Origin: an uncultured Oscillospiraceae bacterium
Lineage (GTDB): Bacteria; Bacillota; Clostridia; Oscillospirales; Acutalibacteraceae
DNA: 14,712 nt
Reading direction: 5' to 3'
NCBI GenBank assembly: GCA_900549055.1
Contig: URNB01000044.1
Coordinates: 1 to 14,712, forward strand
This document shows positions 8,153 to 14,273 of this stretch, piece by piece (positions within the stretch are counted from its first letter, which is position 1; each line of letters opens with the position of its first letter). The notes below the pieces were generated by a model. It saw only the letters and a list, made by a program, of their open reading frames with translations. It made no database searches and was not told the origin of the DNA. Made by a program: the position numbers and the translations under genes.

Positions 8153-8188
8153 AAGCCGGGCGCCGCACAGCTTTGCTCCCCTCGGCTT
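8153..8188 (-). promoter_or_regulatory. Hairpin in the serC 5' leader
   Basis: AAGCCG (8153-8158) and CGGCTT (8183-8188) can pair within the roughly 70-nt leader of serC. An alternative pairing uses AAGCC/GGCTT plus GGG/CCC, and a small AGC-AAA-GCT hairpin lies inside. No T-box signature is present, no U-run follows, and the leader is too short for a T-box. It may affect mRNA stability or nothing at all. Confidence 0.35.
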
Positions 8189-8200
8189 TACATTGAGTAC

Positions 8201-8229
8201 ATTATATTACCATTTTATTCATTTGTCAA
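8201..8229 (-). promoter_or_regulatory. Consensus promoter of serC-serA
   Basis: Minus strand: TTGACA (8229-8224), 17 nt, TATAAT (8206-8201). Both hexamers are perfect consensus. It lies 79 nt from the serC ATG. Confidence 0.9.
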
Positions 8230-8385
8230 TGGGATTGTTAAAAATATATCAATATTTTTTCATTTTATTTTAATTCGTTAAAAAAGATTGTTAATTATTT
8301 GACAATATTCCCGTTCTTGACTTTTCTCTACTTATATAATACCTCTGTGTAATTCGGGATTTGAAAATTAATATATGTGTTACAA

Positions 8386-8446
8386 ACAGCCAAAGGCTTT
8401 CCGATATTCTGTGAGCCTTCGGTTTGTTCGGAAGCTGTAATTTTTT
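8386..8446 (+). terminator. Terminator-like hairpin in the serC/feo gap (possible small RNA end)
   Basis: This sits in the 405-nt gene-free gap 8123-8527. The right arm TCGGAAGCTGT (8428-8438) pairs with ACAGC (8386-8390) plus TTCCGA (8399-8404), with the 8 bases between the two left segments bulged out. AATTTTTT (8439-8446) follows on the plus strand. An alternative stem pairs 8390-8398 with 8414-8422 (8 of 9). TATAAT stands at 8335-8340, but no -35 is at proper distance. There is no plus-strand gene for it to end, so it is either a small RNA terminator or chance. The rest of the gap (8230-8380) is very AT-rich, with no credible ORF. Confidence 0.3.
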
Positions 8447-8458
8447 CTGCCGCATATC

Positions 8459-8491
8459 AAAAAAATCCCCGATGCATAACATCGGGGATTT
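8459..8491 (-). terminator. Terminator of the feo operon
   Basis: A perfect 12-bp stem, AAATCCCCGATG (8463-8474) and CATCGGGGATTT (8480-8491), with a 5-nt loop. On the minus strand the stem runs straight into seven Ts (8465-8459). A classic intrinsic terminator 36 nt after the last feo gene. Confidence 0.93.
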
Positions 8492-8527
8492 GCCGTCACA
8501 GCAGGAATTTTCCTTTATGCTGCGGCT

Positions 8528-8701
8528 TTATTTGCCCTTATGGCAGGAGCCTGCCATAGCACAGTGGGCACAATTGCAGCCGCAGGAGGATTTACCCTTT
8601 TTCTTATTCCGCACAAGGCTCACTATAATAGCGGCGACAACGGCAATAAGCACAAGGCATATAATTACGGTAGCAATATTTGTTTTTAACCACAACAACA
8701 T
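8528..8701 (-). CDS. FeoB-associated Cys-rich membrane protein
   Basis: A 57-aa protein with one membrane segment (about 8-30), a basic stretch RNKKKGK (31-37) that should be cytoplasmic, and a Cys-rich tail CGCNCAHC...GSC (Cys40, 42, 44, 47, 53). Small proteins of this build follow feoB in many Bacillota and are annotated as FeoB-associated Cys-rich membrane proteins. They may handle iron or replace FeoC, but the role is not proven. I chose the ATG at 8699-8701 because AAAGGAG lies 9 nt upstream. A TTG at 8719 would add six residues but overlaps that ribosome site. It lies 34 nt after feoB and is the last gene of the operon. Confidence 0.88.
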   Translation of the reverse strand: MLLWLKTNIATVIICLVLIAVVAAIIVSLVRNKKKGKSSCGCNCAHCAMAGSCHKGK

Positions 8702-8735
8702 ACAGAAGACTCCTTTCAAAGAATAAGTGTCTGAA

Positions 8736-11234
8736 TTATACTCTTACCTTTGCGGTAAGCTTTGTAGCCTCTTTATAGGGGCGGAACAGCATATAAACTA
8801 TAAGTACCAGTGCCGCAACCGCGAAGATAAGACCCAAAACGTTTACATTGCCGGTGAAGAGACCGCCGAACTGATTTATCATAAGAGCTATGAGGTAAGC
8901 GAATCCGCACTGATAGCCGATTGCAAACCAGGTCCACTTCTGGCTGTTCATTTCACGCTTGATAGCGCCGATAGCCGCAAAGCAGGGTGCGCAAAGCAGG
9001 TTGAACACAAGGAACGAATACGCGGTGATTCCGGTGAACGCAGCAGCGATATTGTGGTAAACGCTTGCGTCTCCGCCACCGTAAAGTATACCGAGAGTAC
9101 CGACAATGTTTTCTTTTGCAACAAGACCGGTAATGGAAGCCACAACCGCTTTCCAGTTGCCCCAGCCGAGAGGAGCGAATATCCAGGCGATAGCGCCGCC
9201 GATTTTAGCAAGGATAGAAGAGCTTATCTGATCTTCCTCTAACATTCCGAATGAGCCGTCTGCCCAGCCGAAGTAGGTGGTGAACCAAACGAGTATGGTG
9301 GAAAGAAGGATTATTGTTCCTGCCTTCTTTATGAAGGACCAGCCGCGCTCCCACATTGAGCGAAGAACATTGCCGAGGGTCGGCCAGTGGTAAGCCGGCA
9401 GCTCCATAACGAACGGAGCGGGATCGCCCGAGAACATCTTTGTTTTCTTAAGCATAATGCCCGAAACGACTATTGCAGCCATACCTATGAAGTAAGCCGA
9501 GGTTGCAACAAGTGCAGAGCCGCCGAAGATAGCGCCCGCTATCATTGCAATAAACGGAACCTTGGCGCCGCAGGGGATAAATGTAGTTGTCATAATGGTC
9601 ATGCGGCGGTCGCGCTCATTTTCAATGGTACGCGAAGCCATAATTCCGGGGATTCCGCAGCCTGTGCCTATAAGCATAGGTATGAACGATTTACCCGAAA
9701 GACCGAACTTGCGGAAGATACGGTCAAGAACGAATGCGATACGGGACATATAACCGCACGCCTCAAGGAATGCAAGGAGTAAGAACAGAACGAGCATCTG
9801 CGGAACAAAGCCGAGTACCGCGCCTACGCCGGCTACGATACCGTCATTAATAAGACCCGAAAGCCAATCGGCAGCGCCTGCTTTATCAAGTCCGTCGCCT
9901 ACGAGCACCGGTATACCGGGAACCCATACGCCGTAATCGGCAGGATCGGGCTCATCAAAGCCGTTTTTCTCGAAGTATTTAACAGCGTCCGTATAAGACA
10001 TTGCAACCGTTTCCTCTTCCTCCGCCTTTGAAAGGTCTGAAGGAACTTCGGAGAAGTAAGCCGTCATTGTGTTTACCGCCAAGGTTTCCTCATCCTCAAC
10101 ATCAACAGTGGCGGTTTTTGAGTCGGTGGTAAAGCTCTTTATTTCATCGAGAGCCTTGTCAGCGTCAAAATCATCAGCGCCTACTTCAATTTCGGTGAAC
10201 GCCTGAACAGCCTGGGAAGCCGCGGTGAAATCGTCCGCGTCAGCGCTGTACGCCTTAGAGCCTATGCCCAAAAGGTGCCAGCCGTCGCCGAAGAGTCCGT
10301 CATTTGCCCAGTCGGTAGCGGCAGAGCCTACGGTTACCATTGATATGTAATAAACAAGGAACATTACAAGCGCGAATATAGGAAGACCGAGCCAACGGTT
10401 TGTAACCACACGGTCGATCTTATCCGAGGCGGATAACTGACCGACATTTTTCTTCTTGTAGCACGCCTTGATAATGGAAGCTATATAGAGGTAACGCTCG
10501 TTTGTGATAATGCTCTCTGCGTCATCGTCGCATTCCTTTTCGGCAGCCTTGATATCGTTTTCGATATGAGCCAAAACAGTGCCGTCAAGCTTTAATTGAT
10601 CCAAAACCTTATCGTCGCGCTCAAAGATCTTTATTGCGTACCAACGCTGCTGCTCCTCGGGCATATTGTGAACCGCTGCTTCCTCAATGTGAGCGATAGC
10701 ATGCTCAACAATGCCTGAAAAGCTGTGTTGCGGGATGGTCTTGGTGTGCTCCGCCGCGTCTATTGCAGCCTCGGCAGCCTCTTTGATTCCGGTACCCTTA
10801 AGGGCGGAAATTTCAACTATTTTGCAGCCGAGCTGGCGGGAAAGCTCCTCGGTGTTTATCTTATCGCCGTTCTTGCGAACAACATCCATCATGTTGATGG
10901 CGATAACAACCGGTATGCCGAGCTCCACAAGCTGTGTGGTCAAATAAAGGTTTCTTTCCAGGTTTGTTCCGTCGATAATGTTCAGTATCGCGTCGGGACG
11001 CTCGGAAATGAGGTAATTTCTTGCAACAACCTCTTCAAGCGTGTATGGCGACAGGGAGTAAATACCCGGAAGGTCGGTGATTATAACGCCGTCGTGCTTT
11101 TTAAGCTTACCTTCCTTTTTCTCTACCGTAACGCCCGGCCAGTTACCTACAAACTGGTTGGAGCCGGTAAGTGCGTTGAACAGGGTAGTTTTACCGCAGT
11201 TCGGGTTGCCCGCGAGGGCAATTCTGATACTCAT
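8736..11234 (-). CDS. feoB: Ferrous iron transporter FeoB
   Basis: The GTP-dependent Fe(II) importer of the inner membrane. Seen: the G domain with G1 GNPNCGKT (9-16), G3 DLPG (54-57), G4 NMMD (114-117, the FeoB form without the usual Lys) and G5 SALKG (143-147). A helical switch region follows, then membrane segments from about 282. The two gate motifs are LLAFLEACGYMSRIAFVLDR (486-505) with GTGCGIPGIMASRT (523-536) and TFIPCGAKVPF (551-561). At 832 aa it is longer than the usual 650-750 because of an acidic insert, about 316-450, after the first membrane helix. The ATG has GAGAGGA upstream. It lies 84 nt after the second feoA. Confidence 0.97.
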   Translation of the reverse strand: MSIRIALAGNPNCGKTTLFNALTGSNQFVGNWPGVTVEKKEGKLKKHDGVIITDLPGIYSLSPYTLEEVVARNYLISERPDAILNIIDGTNLERNLYLTTQLVELGIPVVIAINMMDVVRKNGDKINTEELSRQLGCKIVEISALKGTGIKEAAEAAIDAAEHTKTIPQHSFSGIVEHAIAHIEEAAVHNMPEEQQRWYAIKIFERDDKVLDQLKLDGTVLAHIENDIKAAEKECDDDAESIITNERYLYIASIIKACYKKKNVGQLSASDKIDRVVTNRWLGLPIFALVMFLVYYISMVTVGSAATDWANDGLFGDGWHLLGIGSKAYSADADDFTAASQAVQAFTEIEVGADDFDADKALDEIKSFTTDSKTATVDVEDEETLAVNTMTAYFSEVPSDLSKAEEEETVAMSYTDAVKYFEKNGFDEPDPADYGVWVPGIPVLVGDGLDKAGAADWLSGLINDGIVAGVGAVLGFVPQMLVLFLLLAFLEACGYMSRIAFVLDRIFRKFGLSGKSFIPMLIGTGCGIPGIMASRTIENERDRRMTIMTTTFIPCGAKVPFIAMIAGAIFGGSALVATSAYFIGMAAIVVSGIMLKKTKMFSGDPAPFVMELPAYHWPTLGNVLRSMWERGWSFIKKAGTIILLSTILVWFTTYFGWADGSFGMLEEDQISSSILAKIGGAIAWIFAPLGWGNWKAVVASITGLVAKENIVGTLGILYGGGDASVYHNIAAAFTGITAYSFLVFNLLCAPCFAAIGAIKREMNSQKWTWFAIGYQCGFAYLIALMINQFGGLFTGNVNVLGLIFAVAALVLIVYMLFRPYKEATKLTAKVRV

Positions 11235-11258
11235 AGCTTTTCCTCTCTCTTTCTTTAA

Positions 11259-11272
11259 TTAGCTCTTGCTAA
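11259..11272. promoter_or_regulatory. Palindromic operator copy between feoA and feoB
   Basis: TTAGC-TCTT-GCTAA, the same 5-4-5 palindrome found twice at the feo promoter. It stands 25-38 nt before the feoB start codon. It suggests separate control of feoB, though I see no clear promoter next to it. Confidence 0.5.
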
Positions 11273-11290
11273 CCTTAAAGCTTAAAATAT

Positions 11291-11309
11291 GGGGAAATCC
11301 GACTTCCCC
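11291..11309 (-). other. Hairpin between feoA and feoB, possible attenuator
   Basis: GGGGAA (11309-11304) and TTCCCC (11296-11291) form a 6-bp stem with a 7-nt loop, followed on the minus strand by ATATTTTAAG. It starts 10 nt after the feoA stop. The U-run is weak, so partial termination or mRNA processing that lowers feoB relative to feoA is possible but unproven. Confidence 0.4.
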
Positions 11310-11318
11310 GGGAACGGT

Positions 11319-11540
11319 TTATTCAACCTCGATCATTTCCGCGTCGGCTTTTCTGAGCGACAGCTCATAGCCGCGAACGGTAACTTCAACCGGGTCGCCT
11401 AAAGGCGCTACCTTACGGATATGTACTTCAACACCCTTGGTAATGCCCATATCCATAATTCTGCGCTTTACAGCGCCTTCGCCCGTAAGCTTTACGACCT
11501 TTACGGTCTCGCCTACCCTTGCATCCTTCAAAGTTTTCAT
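11319..11540 (-). CDS. feoA: FeoA domain protein (second copy)
   Basis: A 73-aa cytoplasmic SH3-like protein of the FeoA family, which interacts with FeoB and supports iron uptake. Seen: MKTLKDARVGETVKVVKLTG at the N-terminus, RRIMDMGITKGVEVHIRKVAPLGDP (about 26-50) with the family MG(I/L)xxG turn, and VTVRGYELSLRKADAEMI at the end. The ATG follows AAGGAGGG, one of the best ribosome sites here, 18 nt after the first feoA. The two copies are only distantly alike, so they are probably not a recent duplication. This copy looks more like the classical FeoA. Confidence 0.93.
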   Translation of the reverse strand: MKTLKDARVGETVKVVKLTGEGAVKRRIMDMGITKGVEVHIRKVAPLGDPVEVTVRGYELSLRKADAEMIEVE

Positions 11541-11558
11541 TAATTTACCCTCCTTAAA

Positions 11559-11771
11559 TTAAATCATTATTTTTTGTGCCATTTCGCGGCTTACCGCAAC
11601 GCGGGTCTCCTTAACATTGACGATAAGATTTCCGCCCATGGTATTAACGATTTTTACGCTGCCCCCAACGACAAAGCCGAGGTTTTCAAGATGCTGCTTG
11701 ACCTCGGGACTGCCGCCTATCTTCTTTATAATATTTTCTTCTCCGACATTTGCTAATATCAGCGGCATCAT
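11559..11771 (-). CDS. feoA: FeoA domain protein (first copy, operon leader)
   Basis: A 70-aa FeoA-family protein, first in the feo operon. Seen: HLENLGFVVGGSVKIVNTMG (27-46), then NLIVNVKETRVAVSREMAQKI, the usual FeoA end in which a short strand pair leads to a helix. Two ATGs stand in tandem (11771 and 11768); GGGAG lies 9 nt before the first, so I take that one. Paired feoA genes ahead of feoB are common in Clostridia. The two products may differ in FeoB contact; the sequence does not say how. Confidence 0.92.
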   Translation of the reverse strand: MMPLILANVGEENIIKKIGGSPEVKQHLENLGFVVGGSVKIVNTMGGNLIVNVKETRVAVSREMAQKIMI

Positions 11772-11797
11772 TTCACATATCTCCCATCACACAATAA

Positions 11798-11811
11798 TTA
11801 GCAACAGCTAA
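11798..11811. promoter_or_regulatory. Palindromic operator, feo leader
   Basis: TTAGC-AACA-GCTAA, in the transcribed leader about 27 nt before the first feoA. It repeats the core of the copy at 11829-11848; the centres lie 34 bp apart. Confidence 0.6.
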
Positions 11812-11828
11812 CTTTTGCTCGGTTAAAT

Positions 11829-11848
11829 AGGTTAGCTCTCGCTAACCT
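11829..11848. promoter_or_regulatory. Palindromic operator at the feo transcription start
   Basis: AGGTTAGC-TCTC-GCTAACCT, perfect 8-4-8 symmetry, starting 7 nt downstream of the -10 and so covering the expected start point. The half-site AGGTTAG resembles DtxR/IdeR/MntR-type boxes (TTAGGTTAGSCTAACCTAA), but with a different spacing. A metal-responsive repressor bound here would block feo transcription when iron is plentiful. The regulator's identity is inference; its gene is not in the window. Confidence 0.65.
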
Positions 11849-11855
11849 TGTTAAC

Positions 11856-11884
11856 ATTTTATATCTTTCAAAGCATTATGTCAA
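11856..11884 (-). promoter_or_regulatory. Promoter of the feo operon
   Basis: Minus strand: TTGACA (11884-11879), 17 nt, TAAAAT (11861-11856). It lies 85 nt before the first feoA and is followed at once by two palindromic operators. Positions 11885-11980 upstream are AT-rich with no gene; they hold a small inverted repeat, CAAATT-CAC-AATTTG (11956-11970), of unknown role. Confidence 0.85.
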
Positions 11885-11980
11885 TAGCTTTTTAAACTTT
11901 TTTTGTTTTTCGGCGTATTGTAAAATCTGCCGCCCGCTTTTTCGGTCTTACTGTGCAAATTCACAATTTGTTAAAAAAGT

Positions 11981-12070
11981 CCTGTCGAATCATGTCCGAA
12001 AGCGAAGTATTGCATCACACCGCACACGATCTGCGGCGGAAGCTCATCCGTAAGGACACGGTACGACAGG
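11981..12070. repeat. Structured element, probable dispersed repeat
   Basis: A 90-nt block closed by CCTGTCG (11981-11987) and CGACAGG (12064-12070). Inside are GTCC/GGAC (11994-11997, 12054-12057), a hairpin CCGCA/TGCGG (12020-12024, 12032-12036) and directly next to it CGGA/TCCG (12037-12040, 12047-12050). Several reading frames on both strands stay open across it, including a 32-codon plus-strand ORF from ATG 11992 and a minus-strand frame containing DELPPQIVCGVMQY. Being GC-richer than its surroundings, palindromic at its ends and open in many frames is typical of a dispersed repeat. On the minus strand six Ts follow two bases after the stem (11978-11973), so it may also end the PAP2 operon. 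Confidence 0.55.
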
Positions 12071-12083
12071 CTGAAAATAGGTC

Positions 12084-12629
12084 TTAAGCTTTTTTTCGCT
12101 CGAACCGTTTGTAAATTTTATCCACAAGGAAGCAGGCGAAAATACCGATAAACACGCCGAGCAGCGCGCCTGCCAAAACATCGGTGGGATAATGCACATA
12201 AAGATACAGGCGTGAAAGAGCTATAAGTATCGCCAGTACCAGCGCGGGAATACCGAAACACTTATCCCTTATCATCAGCACGGTCGCCGCCTCAAAGGAA
12301 GCGAGCGTATGCCCGGATGGGAACGAAAAGTCCGAAAGCGTCTTTACAAGCAGCTCCGCCTGCATTGCGGTGTTTACATCATAGGGTCTTGTTCGCGCAA
12401 CGGCGTTTTTGAGAATCAGATTTCCGATTATAAGCCCCAAAAGCAGCGCCGTGCCCATCATAACGCCCGTTTTGCGGGTCTTTTTTATTATTATGAGAAG
12501 CAGCGCCGCAGCGATCCAAAAAATACCCTTATCGCCGAAAAGGGTTATTATCGGCATGACCCTATCGAGAAACGGGCAGGCAAAGGTATCGTGAATAAAA
12601 TTAAGTATGCCTATTTCAAAATCATTCAT
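12084..12629 (-). CDS. PAP2 family lipid phosphatase
   Basis: A membrane phosphatase of the PAP2 superfamily, acting on lipid phosphates such as undecaprenyl diphosphate or phosphatidic acid. All three active-site motifs are present: KNAVARTRP (74-82), PSGH (104-107), and SRLYLYVHYPTD (139-150) with His146 and Asp150. About five to six hydrophobic helices fill the 181 aa. I chose the ATG at 12629, 8 bases inside the end of the preceding gene, because GGGGGA lies about 8 nt upstream; a start at 12707 would run far into that gene. The end reads through seven As (CGA AAA AAA GCT TAA). BcrC-like undecaprenyl-PP phosphatase is the best guess for substrate, not certain. Confidence 0.92.
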   Translation of the reverse strand: MNDFEIGILNFIHDTFACPFLDRVMPIITLFGDKGIFWIAAALLLIIIKKTRKTGVMMGTALLLGLIIGNLILKNAVARTRPYDVNTAMQAELLVKTLSDFSFPSGHTLASFEAATVLMIRDKCFGIPALVLAILIALSRLYLYVHYPTDVLAGALLGVFIGIFACFLVDKIYKRFERKKA

Positions 12630-13674
12630 CTTTTTTATCCCCCGTGTTCTGCATATCAAGTACCTTATATGTATCGCCGTCGCGGCGGAGGTAAACATAT
12701 TTATCAAATTTATCCTGATATTTTTCGCCCTTTCGGGTCAGCTCGTTTATAAGGGTTACGCGGCAGCTGAAAAGATTATCGCTGTATTTATGAAAATCGG
12801 TGCTCTTAACGTCTTTTATCACATGCTTTTCATGGTCGAGCGCGAATATTACAAGACTTGTGCGGAGGTTTTTATAAAACTTTGTGTCGGTGTCCATATA
12901 TTTGCGGATCTGCCCCATTGAGGAATCGTTCTGCATATATTCCGCGTAAACGCTTGCCGCCTTGCCCGCAAGCTTTCCGACCGCTTCCTTCTCCGCAAAT
13001 TCCTGAACTACATTGTAAACCGTGCCGTTTTTCTCGACCGGCAGCGCCGTGCTGCCCGATTTTGCCGTTATCTGCGGCTCATCGTTCAGCATATTGTCAA
13101 GCGAAATTATCTGCTTGTTTATAATGCTGCCGCTTTTTGTGAGCGCGGAATCGATATCCGGCAGCTCTTCGTTTTTGCGATCACCGTCTTCAACAATAAT
13201 GCCGTTTACCGATATTTCCGCGTCGGAGGTGGCGGAAATTTTATAGGATTTATAAAGCTTTTTATCAAAATCTATTCCCGAAATCGAATAACGCTTTTTG
13301 CTGTCGCGCTTTAAATAAACGCTCATAAGCTTGCTGTCGCCCGATTTAACCGAGTAGGCAAGATCGCAGCCCTCGGGCTTTATGGCAGAGGTGGCAAAGG
13401 TTAGCTCCTTACCCTTTGTGGCCGCCGTGAAGGCTTTATCGATGCTGTCGTTTGTTTCGTATTTTGAAACACTTATGTGATATTTATCCTTAACGGCGGA
13501 AATTTTGCCGCCCTTTACATCGTTATTCATAAAAGCCGACATTATCTGCTCGGGCTGTGCGGCCTCGTAAGCCTTAAGCCAACCGCCGAATGCGAAAAGA
13601 AATACTGTAAGCCCTACGGCAAAAAGCGCAACGGCGGAAAAGTAAATTTTATAAAACAGGGAATGTGTTTTCAT
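12622..13674 (-). CDS. Membrane-anchored protein of unknown function
   Basis: I do not recognise the family. The 350-aa product has one N-terminal membrane helix (about 9-31) after a short MKTHSLFYK; the remainder is probably outside the cell. That part is polar and rich in Lys, Asp and Ser. Two segments can be told apart: about 35-200, and about 210-345 with SVYAEYMQNDSSMGQIRKYM followed by strands ending YVYLRRDGDTYKVLDM. The latter is suggestive of an NTF2-like fold, though only weakly. The ATG overlaps the stop of the gene before it as ATGA, with GGAGG upstream; its own end overlaps the PAP2 start by 8 nt. The overlaps imply coupled translation and a shared envelope-related task. Confidence 0.85.
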   Translation of the reverse strand: MKTHSLFYKIYFSAVALFAVGLTVFLFAFGGWLKAYEAAQPEQIMSAFMNNDVKGGKISAVKDKYHISVSKYETNDSIDKAFTAATKGKELTFATSAIKPEGCDLAYSVKSGDSKLMSVYLKRDSKKRYSISGIDFDKKLYKSYKISATSDAEISVNGIIVEDGDRKNEELPDIDSALTKSGSIINKQIISLDNMLNDEPQITAKSGSTALPVEKNGTVYNVVQEFAEKEAVGKLAGKAASVYAEYMQNDSSMGQIRKYMDTDTKFYKNLRTSLVIFALDHEKHVIKDVKSTDFHKYSDNLFSCRVTLINELTRKGEKYQDKFDKYVYLRRDGDTYKVLDMQNTGDKKDE

Positions 13675-14186
13675 TTCTTTTCCTCCGATACGATGAAGTA
13701 TGTCGGTATTCTGCGCGGATTGGTAAACGCCTTGTATCTGTTTACAAGCCCTTTAAGCTGATATGAATCAAGCTGCGATTTATCAATCGAATACTTATCA
13801 AAGTAATTGCGGTAGTACATCATTGCGGATGATCCGCCGTCAAGCATTCCGGCATTTACCGCGCCGTAGGAGACCATGAGGTCTATAACATCGTTTCTTG
13901 TGGCGCCGATGCTGTCAACCGTTACCACACCCGCAGCGTCGGGACAGTTGCGCAGAATATGGCGGAAGGCTACCTTTAAAGCCGCTCCCTTGCCGTGATT
14001 CTGCCTTCTGTGTATCACTGTTATATTTTCATCCGAATGCGGAAAATTTTCAAGATGCTCATTATCGCTGCCGTCGTTTACTATGATGATTCTTTCAAAG
14101 CCTGCGTCCAGCATTCCGCGAACCGTGTTTTTAAGCTTTTCGTCCGGGTTGAGCGAGGGGATTATCACATAGATATTATTCGCCAC
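13671..14186 (-). pseudogene. Chimera: GT2 glycosyltransferase front joined to phosphodiester glycosidase tail
   Basis: The 171-aa frame has two unrelated halves. Residues 4-91 are the start of a GT2 glycosyltransferase: YVIIPSLNPDEKL, IIIVNDGSDNEHL (33-45), RRQNHGKGAALKVAF (60-74) and GVVTVD (86-91). The DxD/DGQH metal site and everything after it are missing. Residues 93-171 read like the end of a NAGPA-type phosphodiester glycosidase (DUF2233): IGATRNDVIDLMVSYGAVNAGMLDGGSSAMMYY (93-125) through RRIPTYFIV (158-166). Neither catalytic unit is whole. The join near 13911-13916 is in frame. I chose GTG at 14184-14186 with GGGAG 8 nt upstream; a TTG at 14213 lacks a site. Probably an internal deletion between neighbouring genes, or an assembly join. 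Confidence 0.75.
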
Positions 14187-14220
14187 ATTTTTCACTCCCA
14201 AAATATTCGACAATATTAAT

Positions 14221-14249
14221 ATTATAATCCCTGTTAACCGGCATTACAA
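14221..14249 (-). promoter_or_regulatory. Promoter of the chimera-PAP2 operon
   Basis: Minus strand: TTGTAA (14249-14244), 17 nt, TATAAT (14226-14221), 35 nt before the GTG start. No terminator separates it from the gene upstream, so readthrough is also possible. Confidence 0.65.
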
Positions 14250-14273
14250 GTAACAAAAAAGAAACAAAATTTG

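Noticed and set aside
8123..8200. T-box or other riboswitch in the serC leader
   Set aside because: The leader is only about 70 nt, has no T-box sequence and no terminator with a U-run.
8291..8482. A 63-codon minus-strand open frame in the serC/feo gap
   Set aside because: It begins inside the feo terminator hairpin, lacks a ribosome site and has no protein-like pattern.
8727..9242. A 171-codon plus-strand open frame opposite feoB
   Set aside because: Antisense to conserved FeoB membrane segments, with no recognisable protein pattern.
11992..12090. A 32-codon plus-strand ORF inside the structured element
   Set aside because: No ribosome site is visible and several other frames of the same block are open too, which points to a repeat and not a gene.
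12630..12707. Longer start for the PAP2 gene, adding 26 residues
   Set aside because: It would overlap the preceding gene by 86 nt. The ATG at 12629 has a good ribosome site and matches where PAP2 proteins normally start.
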